From: Erysipelotrichaceae bacterium
GTDB lineage: Bacteria; Bacillota_I; Bacilli_A; Erysipelotrichales; Erysipelotrichaceae
DNA: 6,539 nt
Assembly (NCBI GenBank): GCA_017614055.1
Contig: JAGACP010000022.1
Coordinates: 1-6,539 of the forward strand
Direction of reading: 5' to 3'
Part shown: in pieces, positions 1-5,498 of the stretch
Position numbering within the stretch: the first letter of the stretch is position 1
How the letters are laid out: every line of letters begins with the position of its first letter
Made by a program: the position numbers and the translations under genes
The notes under the pieces: model-generated
What the model saw: the letters and a program-made list of their open reading frames with translations, nothing else
What the model was told of the DNA's origin: nothing
The model's database searches: none

Positions 1-636
1 CTGTCTTTAAGAGACGCGTGCCTTGCGGAACCTCTGTCGTGCTGTCTGCACGGGATCGAACTGCTGGATGTAAAGGTAGGAAACAGTGTCCTGATCCTGG
101 GTCTTGGTTCCATAGGCACGATGATGCTGGAACTGCTCAAAGCCATGAAGACAGGTCCGCTGATCGTCGTTGAGACAGATGTCCGCAAGAAAGAGAAGGC
201 TCTTTCCCTTGGTGCCGATCTGTTCATCGATCCGATCAATGAAAACGTGAAAGAAGCCATAAGGAATGCCGGCATCCGCAACATCGACAGAGTCATGGAA
301 TGCGTCGGCAATAAGATCACGATACAGAACGCCCTGCACTATGCAGGCAAATGCGCCACCGTCGTCCTGTTCGGAGTATCCGATCCCGATGATCCTCCGA
401 TATTCAACCAGTACGAGGCATTCACCAAGGAACTGACGATCAAAAGTTCCTTCACCAACCCGTATGCCATGCAGAAGGCGATAGATCTGCTGGCAGACAG
501 GACCATCGATCCCGAACCTCTGATCTCAAAGGAGATGAGTCTTGAGGAATGCGTCGAAGAAATCAGGAATCCGAACCATTCCCGCAACGGGAAGGTGATC
601 ATAAAGATAAGAGACAAGGAAGGAAACATGTTATGA
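1..636 (+). CDS. MDR zinc-type polyol (phosphate) dehydrogenase, C-terminal part (5' end outside window)
   Basis: The frame is open from base 1, so the gene is cut by the window edge; 211 residues plus TGA are visible. It is the cofactor-binding half of a medium-chain dehydrogenase/reductase. Visible residue 10 is the Glu of the AEPLSCCLHG motif, equivalent to the catalytic-zinc-side Glu of sorbitol dehydrogenase-like enzymes. A Rossmann GLGSIG motif lies at visible residues 34-39, and an acidic strand end (VVETD) favours NAD over NADP. The tail, with LFGVSDPDD and a KELTIKSSF stretch, resembles sorbitol/arabitol-type dehydrogenases rather than ethanol dehydrogenases. The zinc-binding N-terminal domain is not visible, so zinc dependence is inferred. 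The gene is the first visible member of an operon: its TGA overlaps the ATG of the isomerase gene (ATGA), and a second MDR enzyme follows. Likely role: oxidation of a sugar alcohol or its phosphate in the cytoplasm. The exact substrate cannot be read from the sequence. Confidence 0.85.
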   Translation: MSLRDACLAEPLSCCLHGIELLDVKVGNSVLILGLGSIGTMMLELLKAMKTGPLIVVETDVRKKEKALSLGADLFIDPINENVKEAIRNAGIRNIDRVMECVGNKITIQNALHYAGKCATVVLFGVSDPDDPPIFNQYEAFTKELTIKSSFTNPYAMQKAIDLLADRTIDPEPLISKEMSLEECVEEIRNPNHSRNGKVIIKIRDKEGNML

Positions 637-1193
637 ATTACCAGGAAGCCAGAGACACGGTCCTTCAGGAACTGAACACCGTTTTTGAAGCCGTCGATCC
701 AAATCAGGTCGATCAGATGGCTGAAATGATCATCAATGCCGAGAAAGTCTTCGTCTGCGGCGTCGGCAGAGTTCTGCTGATGATGCAGGCCTTCGAAAAA
801 CGCCTCAACCATCTGGGCATCGACGCCTGCTACGTAGGCGAGATCAACGAACCGGCCATCACGGACAAAGACGTGCTGATCGTAGCCTCCGGATCGGGCG
901 AAAGCGTCGTGCCTGTCGCCATCGTCAAGAAAGCGAAGACCTTCAATCCCAAGGTCATCCACATCGGTTCCAATCCGGACAGTTCCATGACGCCTTACGA
1001 AGATCTGTTCGTCCGCATCCCCTGCAGAACAAAACTTGATCTGCCAGGAGAAATATCGTCCGAACAGATAATGAGCTCCCTTTTTGAACAAAGCATCCTG
1101 CTGCTGGCAGATATGACAGCACTGCTTATCGCCGATAAGAAACAGATCATTGATCTGCACGCCCTTTGGCGCAAACACGCCAATATCGAATAG
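633..1193 (+). CDS. 6-phospho-3-hexuloisomerase-like SIS-domain sugar-phosphate isomerase
   Basis: This 186-residue SIS-fold protein has the usual length and motif order of 6-phospho-3-hexuloisomerase (PHI/HxlB), which interconverts D-arabino-3-hexulose 6-phosphate and fructose 6-phosphate. Visible motifs: GVGR at residues 43-46, KRLNHLG at 57-63, the phosphosugar-binding loop SGSGES at 86-91, SNPDS at 113-117, the family-conserved SLFEQ at 149-153 and the terminal KHANIE with His182. The start at 633 is chosen because it gives the right length, overlaps the upstream TGA as ATGA, and follows an AAGGAAGG element (616-623) by 9 nt; the frame extends further upstream only through shadow sequence. 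One oddity: classical PHI has Ser after GxGR, but here it is Val47, so substrate preference may differ. It lies between two MDR dehydrogenases, and no hexulose-phosphate synthase is visible, so formaldehyde fixation is not supported by this window. The family call is firm; the exact substrate is not. Confidence 0.85.
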   Translation: MNYQEARDTVLQELNTVFEAVDPNQVDQMAEMIINAEKVFVCGVGRVLLMMQAFEKRLNHLGIDACYVGEINEPAITDKDVLIVASGSGESVVPVAIVKKAKTFNPKVIHIGSNPDSSMTPYEDLFVRIPCRTKLDLPGEISSEQIMSSLFEQSILLLADMTALLIADKKQIIDLHALWRKHANIE

Positions 1194-1197
1194 GAGG
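1192..1197 (+). promoter_or_regulatory. Ribosome binding site AGGAGG for the GatD-like dehydrogenase
   Basis: A perfect AGGAGG overlaps the TAG stop (1191-1193) of the isomerase gene and lies 7 nt before ATG 1205. It decides that start over the in-frame ATG at 1166, which lies inside the isomerase and would add 13 residues with no family counterpart. A second in-frame ATG at 1214 is too far from it. Confidence 0.85.
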
Positions 1198-1204
1198 AAC
1201 AAAC

Positions 1205-2257
1205 ATGAAAACGATGAAAGCGGCTGTACTGCACGGAATAGACGATCTCCGTTACGAAGATGTCCCGATCCCTGAACTGGGACCGCACGATGTCCTTGTC
1301 AAGATAAGCGCCTGCGGAATCTGCGGCAGCGATATCCCGCGCATCCTGACCAACGGTACGTACCATTTCCCGACCATCCCCGGACATGAATTCGGAGGAG
1401 AGATAGTAGAGGTCGGAAGCGAAGTGGACGGGAAGATCCTGCACAAGAATGCGGCGGTCATCCCTCTGATCCCCTGCCACCACTGCAAGCCTTGCGAGAT
1501 AGGCGACTACGCCCAGTGCGAAAACTACGATTTCCTTGGTTCAAGAAACGACGGAGGCTTTGCGGAATACGTCAAAGTCCCTGAAGACAATCTTGTGATC
1601 ATGCCTGATCATCTCGATCCGGAAGCGGCAGCTTTCATGGAGCCCGTTTCCGTGGCATACCATGTCGTCACCAACAACGACCTGCGTTACGGAGAAGATG
1701 TCGCAGTCTATGGCCTCGGAGCCATCGGCATCTTCATCGCCCAGTGGGCGAAAGCCTTCGGAGCGAGAGTCTTTGCGGTAGACCTCGACGAAAAGAAAGT
1801 CGAGATAGCGACACAGCTGGGTCTTGAAGGCATCTGTTCGGCAAACCAAGACGCGGTAAAGACCATCATGGAAAGGACCGGCGGAAACGGAGTCGACGTA
1901 GTCTTCGAAGCGGCGGGCTCAGGCTTCGTCTTCAACCAGGCCTTCCAGATCCTCAAACGCAGAGGACGTCTGGGACTGGTGGGAAGACCTACCGACGGTC
2001 TGCAGGTATCGAATGAATCATACGAGAAACTGCTGAGGAACCAGATCACAATCCGCGGTACCTGGAGTTTCGAATTCAAGTCCTTCCCGCATCACGCATG
2101 GCAGACCTGCCTTGAAGCGGTGAATGACGGAAAGATCGTCCTTGAACCGATCATCTCCCACAGGATCCCGCTGAGAGACACCTACAAAGGCGTCAGGATC
2201 ATGGCCGACAAATCGGAATTCTTCTACAAGATCCTTGTAAAACCGGAACTTGACTGA
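1205..2257 (+). CDS. GatD-like zinc-dependent polyol-phosphate dehydrogenase (galactitol-1-phosphate 5-dehydrogenase family)
   Basis: Complete 350-residue MDR dehydrogenase. Members of this family oxidise a hexitol phosphate with NAD in the cytoplasm; E. coli GatD makes tagatose 6-phosphate from galactitol 1-phosphate. Catalytic zinc ligands are visible as Cys40 (CGICGSD), His61-Glu62 (PGHEF) and Glu146 (MEPVSVA). The structural zinc lobe has all four cysteines: Cys91, Cys94, Cys97 and Cys105. The Rossmann motif GLGAIG is at 170-175, and Asp193 at the end of the second strand predicts NAD(H) use. CGSDIPRI, YDFLGSRNDGGFAEY and LEPIISHR closely match what I recall of GatD, so this is the most specific call among the dehydrogenases here. 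It is the last gene of the operon, 11 nt after the isomerase stop, and is followed by a strong terminator. The exact hexitol (galactitol, sorbitol, a rarer isomer) or a pentitol phosphate cannot be decided from the sequence, so no gene symbol is given. Confidence 0.88.
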   Translation: MKTMKAAVLHGIDDLRYEDVPIPELGPHDVLVKISACGICGSDIPRILTNGTYHFPTIPGHEFGGEIVEVGSEVDGKILHKNAAVIPLIPCHHCKPCEIGDYAQCENYDFLGSRNDGGFAEYVKVPEDNLVIMPDHLDPEAAAFMEPVSVAYHVVTNNDLRYGEDVAVYGLGAIGIFIAQWAKAFGARVFAVDLDEKKVEIATQLGLEGICSANQDAVKTIMERTGGNGVDVVFEAAGSGFVFNQAFQILKRRGRLGLVGRPTDGLQVSNESYEKLLRNQITIRGTWSFEFKSFPHHAWQTCLEAVNDGKIVLEPIISHRIPLRDTYKGVRIMADKSEFFYKILVKPELD

Positions 2258-2270
2258 AAATCCACGATAC

Positions 2271-2302
2271 ATAACAAAAAAGCCTCATGGCTTTTTTGTT
2301 AT
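2271..2302. terminator. Intrinsic terminator closing the polyol operon
   Basis: A perfect 14-bp inverted repeat (2271-2284 and 2289-2302) with a TCAT loop starts 13 nt after the dehydrogenase stop. The arms carry an A6 and a T6 run next to the GCC/GGC loop end, so the hairpin has a U-rich 3' side in both directions. It can terminate the plus-strand operon and may also act on minus-strand readthrough. Confidence 0.85.
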
Positions 2303-2313
2303 GGCAACAAAGA

Positions 2314-2340
2314 TAAAGGGTTCACCATGTGAACCCTTTA
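2314..2340 (-). terminator. Intrinsic terminator closing the minus-strand SDR/DUF1295 operon
   Basis: A perfect 12-bp inverted repeat (2314-2325 and 2329-2340) has a 3-nt centre. On the minus strand it begins 4 nt after the TAA of the membrane-protein gene and is followed by a T-rich run (TCTTTGTTG). Position and polarity fit termination of the three-gene minus-strand operon. It sits directly beside the plus-strand terminator, insulating the convergent transcripts. Confidence 0.75.
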
Positions 2341-2344
2341 TTCA

Positions 2345-2935
2345 TTAAATATCCTTCAGGCCTGCCTTGTGCAGGATGCTCACACCCACATACAGCAGCA
2401 GCTGTCCGACCGTGTTTATTCCCTGGGCCATCCAGTTCATGAACGCCTTGTCGAAGTCTTTTGATGAAAGATAACCCATCATCAGACTAAGGAAGAAGGA
2501 AACGATGAAACACACCAGTGCGTTGCGTTTCTTCATCTTGTTGGCAAGGAAACAGAGCCCCGCATCCATCGCTCCGAGCCCTACGACCATGATGCCTACA
2601 AGAGCCATCGTCGGCAGGAAGGAATATGCACGGTTGTTCTTGTCCAGGACATACATCATGATGCCCAGACCGGCAAGCAGGAATCCGATCGACTGATTCG
2701 AGAACAGCTGATTGGACATCCATGTGAAATCGCCGACATTAAGCGCATAAAGCAGTTTATAGGACGCCTTTAGGAAACCCGCACATACGACCAGGAAAGA
2801 ACCTGTCGCAAACATGATATACGCAGCCTTCCCCATCTTGTTCTTGAGGTCTCTGATCAGTCTGTCTGCAGCCAGAAGAAACAGCAGTACAGGTATGTAA
2901 TCGACCAGAGCCATAGGTACACTGAACTGTTTCAT
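2345..2935 (-). CDS. Six-helix integral membrane protein, unrecognised family
   Basis: This 196-residue, very hydrophobic protein has about six predicted membrane segments, near residues 5-24, 37-55, 82-97, 105-130, 137-155 and 170-188. Short charged loops separate them (DRLIRDLKNKMGK, LDKNNR, NKMKKRN, SSKDFDK). No signal peptide cleavage site, catalytic motif or known transporter signature is evident, and I do not recognise the family. Start: the ATG lies 2 nt after the TAG of the DUF1295 gene and has no strong Shine-Dalgarno, so translation probably depends on ribosomes finishing the upstream gene. That tight coupling argues for a partner role with the DUF1295 protein, perhaps as a small membrane subunit or for handling its hydrophobic substrate, but this is inference from context only. 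It is real coding sequence: the reading frame is intact, in an operon, and ends just before a terminator. Confidence 0.75.
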   Translation of the reverse strand: MKQFSVPMALVDYIPVLLFLLAADRLIRDLKNKMGKAAYIMFATGSFLVVCAGFLKASYKLLYALNVGDFTWMSNQLFSNQSIGFLLAGLGIMMYVLDKNNRAYSFLPTMALVGIMVVGLGAMDAGLCFLANKMKKRNALVCFIVSFFLSLMMGYLSSKDFDKAFMNWMAQGINTVGQLLLYVGVSILHKAGLKDI

Positions 2936-2937
2936 GG

Positions 2938-3765
2938 CTAGTCTCTGTATACCTTCATTGAATGATACTGCTTCGTGAACGGGAACAGCAGAGGAACGGT
3001 GTCCGAATACTTCTGATACTCAGGATCCAGACCGTAGGTCTTTTCATGTCTCAGTTCCAGTCTTGAAGCGGAGTTGTACATGATATAGGCGATCAGCACG
3101 AATGCCAGCAGACACATGATCCACTGTTTGCCCTGTACGGCACCGATACCGGATACGGTAACACCGACCCAGAACATCACTTCCGAGAAGTAGTTAGGGC
3201 ATCTTACGTATTTATACAGTCCCGTATCGCAGAAACGCTTCGGATTGACCTTCTTGGCGGCAGACTTCTGCGCATCGGCTGTAGCCTCGCCGCAGATAGC
3301 CAGGATCATGATCACTATTCCGATCCAGACAAACACGTTGTCCTTGGCTCCGTTCATGATGCGGTATGATACCGCAGATGTCTGTGCCGCATACATCCAC
3401 ATCGAATAAGCCCACATGAACAGCGAGACAGGAAGAGGCATAGCCTTAGTCGAACCTGTCGAGTCGAGCGTCTTCTTGTATGACTTGTTGGTAAGTTCCC
3501 TGAACAGGATATATCCACCAAGACGGAAACCATAGATCATGAACAGAATAGACAGGATCGTAGTAGCCATCGTCAGTGTGTGATTGATCATACCGAACAA
3601 AAAATGCGCGAATCCTATCAGCATGACCGCAAAGCCGTAGCCTACGGACATGAACCAGACGAACGACTTGAAGCCCATGCAGCAGCCAAGTGCCGCAACG
3701 ATCGTCACCTCCCACATGAACAGTGGCCATACTTTTCCTACATAACTGGGATCAAGCTTCAACAT
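2938..3765 (-). CDS. DUF1295 / steroid 5-alpha-reductase C-terminal-type membrane oxidoreductase
   Basis: A 275-residue polytopic protein with roughly seven membrane segments (near 12-30, 35-58, 63-86, 112-130, 143-158, 196-210 and 213-232). The C-terminal half carries the signature of the DUF1295/steroid 5-alpha-reductase family: Glu160-x-x-Ala-Asp164-x-Gln166, then TGLYKYVRCPNYFSE (181-195) with Arg188, Asn191, Tyr192 and Glu195, and the terminal RLELRHEKTYG-x-x-x-EYQKY motif before a PLLFPF end. Characterised relatives reduce a C=C bond in steroids or other lipids with NADPH; many bacterial members have no known substrate. Start: ATG 3765 shares its A with the upstream SDR stop (TAATG), and a GGAGGT at 3774-3779 supplies the ribosome site. 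Sitting downstream of an NAD(P)-binding SDR suggests successive redox steps on one hydrophobic compound. An isoprenylcysteine methyltransferase-like role is the main alternative, since these membrane folds are related, but the PNYF-x-E motif favours the reductase family. Confidence 0.8.
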   Translation of the reverse strand: MLKLDPSYVGKVWPLFMWEVTIVAALGCCMGFKSFVWFMSVGYGFAVMLIGFAHFLFGMINHTLTMATTILSILFMIYGFRLGGYILFRELTNKSYKKTLDSTGSTKAMPLPVSLFMWAYSMWMYAAQTSAVSYRIMNGAKDNVFVWIGIVIMILAICGEATADAQKSAAKKVNPKRFCDTGLYKYVRCPNYFSEVMFWVGVTVSGIGAVQGKQWIMCLLAFVLIAYIMYNSASRLELRHEKTYGLDPEYQKYSDTVPLLFPFTKQYHSMKVYRD

Positions 3766-4628
3766 TATGCCTTACCTCCGAAATATTCCTTGATATATTC
3801 AGCGAACGACTTGTCTCCGACCTCGGTATCGCCTACCAGGTCATGGGACAATGTCCATTTAGAGAACAGGATTATGTCGTGCTTGCCTTCCTTCTTGATC
3901 TTAGGAAGATTAGCCAGCAGACCGAACATCCAGATCGGAGAATCCTTGATGATGACAGGCTTGCCTGCAGCCCTGAAGCACATCTTGGCCATCTCCTCGT
4001 ATGTATAAGTCTCCTTGCCTCCGACATTGTATGTTACGCCCTTGTCCTTCATATGCTCGACGATGAACTTAGCGAAATCCGCGCAGTCGACGACATTGGC
4101 CTTCACATCATGGTAGCCCTTGAGCAGCTGCATCTCGCCCTTGTCCACATATGGCTTGAAGACCTTGGCGATGTCATAGAAATAACCCGTAGGACGGTAG
4201 ATGACATACTCCATGTCGCTTTTCTTCAGCTCCTGTTCGAACAGATACTTCGCATGAAGCATCGGAACTTCCTCGGCTCCTGGCTCGTCGCAGGAAATGA
4301 CAGAGATGTAGTTGAACTTCTTTACCTTTGCCTTCTTTGCTTCCTCAAGCAGATTCAGGTTGCCCTGATAGTCTATGTCGTAAGCAGTGAATTTCGTAGA
4401 AGATGTGGTCAGACCCATCGTGGTGATGACGATGTCCACGCCCTTGCAGATGCCTTTCAGAGTCTTCGGATCGGTCGCATCGATGGCCTTGAAAGTATAT
4501 TTGCCCTTCATCTTCTTGTCTTCCGGCTCCTTCAGGTCAGCCGCGATGACTTCATGTTTTTTCTTTACCAGGACCTTGAGTATCTCGTAGCCGAGATTGC
4601 CGAAAGCCCCCGCCAATAAAACCTTCAT
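3765..4628 (-). CDS. Atypical/extended SDR, NAD(P)-binding NmrA/epimerase-like oxidoreductase
   Basis: A 287-residue cytoplasmic Rossmann protein. The nucleotide-binding motif GAFGNLG is at residues 7-13, Asp31 ends the second strand, and the core strands VDIVITTMG (64-72) and KKFNYISVIS (103-112) follow. YRPTGYF (144-150) and the C-terminal NVGGKETYTYEEMAKM (201-216) are typical of epimerase/dehydratase-like and NmrA-like short-chain enzymes. The catalytic YxxxK is incomplete: Lys127 is present in MLHAKYLFEQ, but the Tyr position is Met123, as in several atypical SDR groups, so the chemistry may be non-classical. Start: ATG 4628 is preferred over an upstream in-frame ATG at 4682 because GGAGG lies 7 nt before it and the family begins right at MKVLLAGA. 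It is the first gene of a three-gene operon, transcribed from the promoter at 4654-4682 and overlapping the DUF1295 gene by one base. A 3-beta-hydroxysteroid-dehydrogenase-like or other lipid-ketone role is possible; the substrate is unknown. Confidence 0.8.
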   Translation of the reverse strand: MKVLLAGAFGNLGYEILKVLVKKKHEVIAADLKEPEDKKMKGKYTFKAIDATDPKTLKGICKGVDIVITTMGLTTSSTKFTAYDIDYQGNLNLLEEAKKAKVKKFNYISVISCDEPGAEEVPMLHAKYLFEQELKKSDMEYVIYRPTGYFYDIAKVFKPYVDKGEMQLLKGYHDVKANVVDCADFAKFIVEHMKDKGVTYNVGGKETYTYEEMAKMCFRAAGKPVIIKDSPIWMFGLLANLPKIKKEGKHDIILFSKWTLSHDLVGDTEVGDKSFAEYIKEYFGGKA

Positions 4629-4632
4629 ATTA

Positions 4633-4640
4633 TCTCCTCC
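4633..4640 (-). promoter_or_regulatory. Ribosome binding site GGAGGAGA for the SDR gene
   Basis: On the minus strand GGAGGAGA lies just before ATG 4628, its GGAGG core 7 nt away. It decides the start against the in-frame ATG at 4682, which lies upstream of the predicted transcription start. Confidence 0.85.
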
Positions 4641-4653
4641 ATATCGTAATTTC

Positions 4654-4682
4654 ATTATATCTTTTTGTGAATTGATTAACAA
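4654..4682 (-). promoter_or_regulatory. Sigma-A-type promoter for the SDR/DUF1295/membrane-protein operon
   Basis: On the minus strand, TTGTTA (-35, plus coordinates 4677-4682) is separated by exactly 17 nt from a perfect TATAAT (-10, 4654-4659). The predicted start near 4647 gives a leader of about 20 nt containing the GGAGGAGA site. No leader hairpin or operator-like repeat is visible here, so constitutive or distantly controlled expression is plausible. Confidence 0.75.
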
Positions 4683-4710
4683 TTACAGAAAACCCCTTAA
4701 ATGATACAAT
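4683..4710 (+). promoter_or_regulatory. Possible promoter for the aldolase gene
   Basis: TACAAT at 4705-4710 is a fair -10 (5 of 6). The best-spaced -35 is weak (TTACAG at 4683-4688, 16-nt spacer). The gene is divergent from its neighbour and must have its own promoter in this 124-nt gap. A poor -35 could mean activator dependence, but no activator site is identified. Confidence 0.4.
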
Positions 4711-4722
4711 TATGCTGTAAAC

Positions 4723-4739
4723 GATCTGAATGTCAGATC
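4723..4739 (+). repeat. Perfect 7-bp inverted repeat directly before the aldolase Shine-Dalgarno
   Basis: GATCTGA (4723-4729) and TCAGATC (4733-4739) flank a 3-nt centre, ending one base before the AGGAGG at 4740-4745. In the transcript it would form a small hairpin stacked against the ribosome site; as DNA it would be a short palindromic operator just downstream of the predicted transcription start. Both are inference. Confidence 0.5.
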
Positions 4740-4752
4740 AGGAGGCCGGCAA

Positions 4753-5421
4753 ATGAAACTGTATCTTGATACCGCAAACGTCGAACAGATAAAAGAGATC
4801 AACGATATCCTCAGGCTCGACGGCGTAACGACCAACCCGAAGATCCTCTCCAAGGAGTCCAGGGACTACCGCGAAGTCATAAAAGAAATCATCGAAATAC
4901 TCGATGACGACCAGCTGCTGTTCATGCAGGTGCTGGCTTCCGACCATCAGGGAATGATCGCCGATGCGAAAAAGATCCTCTCCCTGAGAAAGAAAAACAT
5001 GGTTCCGAAGATCCCGGCTACACCGGAAGGACTCAAAGCCATAAAACTGCTTTCAAATGAAGGCATAGACACCCTGGCCACCGCCATCTACAGTGCTCCA
5101 CAGGCTCTCATGGCCGCCAAAAACGGGGCAAGATACGTCGCTCCTTATGTAAGCAGGATGGACAGTTTTACCGACGGAGTCCAGGAAGTCATCATGCTTG
5201 AACAGACGCTCAGAAACTACAATATGCAGACGGAAATCGTCGCAGCATCCTTCAGGACTCAGGAACAGATCAGAAGATTGATATATAACGGAGTCGATTC
5301 TCTGACACTGGCAAGCGATTTCTGCAGGAAACTCTACGAACATGAAGGAACCGTTTCAGCAACCAAAGAATTCGCAGAGGCATGGCGCAGCAGATTCAAC
5401 GAAGACGGACTTAATATCTAA
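4753..5421 (+). CDS. fsa: Fructose-6-phosphate aldolase / TalC-type small transaldolase-family enzyme
   Basis: A complete 222-residue TIM-barrel class I aldolase of the small transaldolase subfamily, the length of E. coli FsaA/TalC (220). By alignment from memory with E. coli FSA, the active site is intact: Asp6, Asn28 (VTTNPK), Gln59 (MQV), Schiff-base Lys86 (VPKIPAT), Thr110, Tyr132 and Arg135 (APYVSR) and Ser166 (AASFRT). Tyr132 matches the Tyr that marks fructose-6-phosphate aldolases; true small transaldolases such as the B. subtilis enzyme carry Phe there. The expected reaction is cleavage of fructose 6-phosphate to dihydroxyacetone and glyceraldehyde 3-phosphate, or the reverse, in the cytoplasm. 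Start: ATG 4753 is preceded by AGGAGG (4740-4745) with 7-nt spacing. The gene is monocistronic between a divergent operon and a convergent gene, with its own terminator. It probably consumes fructose 6-phosphate made by the nearby isomerase, but they are not co-transcribed. Aldolase versus transaldolase activity is inferred from one residue plus overall similarity. Confidence 0.85.
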   Translation: MKLYLDTANVEQIKEINDILRLDGVTTNPKILSKESRDYREVIKEIIEILDDDQLLFMQVLASDHQGMIADAKKILSLRKKNMVPKIPATPEGLKAIKLLSNEGIDTLATAIYSAPQALMAAKNGARYVAPYVSRMDSFTDGVQEVIMLEQTLRNYNMQTEIVAASFRTQEQIRRLIYNGVDSLTLASDFCRKLYEHEGTVSATKEFAEAWRSRFNEDGLNI

Positions 5422-5447
5422 ATTACAATCTATAAAACCATAACAAA

Positions 5448-5478
5448 AAAACAGATGCGGTTAATCCGCATCTGTTTT
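5448..5478. terminator. Bidirectional intrinsic terminator between converging genes
   Basis: A perfect 13-bp stem (5448-5460 and 5466-5478) with a TTAAT loop lies 26 nt after the aldolase stop and 20 nt after the stop of the converging OB-fold gene. The GC-rich core ATGCGG/CCGCAT is bordered by an A-run on the left and TTTTCGTT on the right, so both strands gain a U-rich tail (stronger on the minus strand: seven T then GTTATGG). Confidence 0.88.
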
Positions 5479-5498
5479 CGTTAATTCATTACCTGTTC

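Noticed and set aside
549..632. Upstream in-frame ATG for the isomerase
   Set aside because: It would add 28 charged residues lying inside the preceding gene; the ATGA start at 633 fits family length and has a ribosome site.
339..1202. Minus-strand open frame of 287 codons opposite the first dehydrogenase and the isomerase
   Set aside because: A shadow of two well-supported plus-strand genes, with low-complexity Asp/Phe-rich composition typical of antisense frames.
3723..4619. Long plus-strand open frame of 298 codons antisense to the SDR gene
   Set aside because: It mirrors the SDR and DUF1295 genes, lacks a ribosome site and family motifs, and the minus-strand reading has clear Rossmann motifs, promoter and coupling.
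4711..4716. TATGCT as the -10 of the aldolase promoter
   Set aside because: It has no acceptable -35 at 16-18 nt; TACAAT just upstream is the better, though still weak, candidate.
2270..5451. Shared CATAACAAAAAA at 2270-2281 and 5439-5450 as a dispersed repeat
   Set aside because: Both copies are the A-tract shoulder of intrinsic terminators; the match is short and explained by terminator composition.
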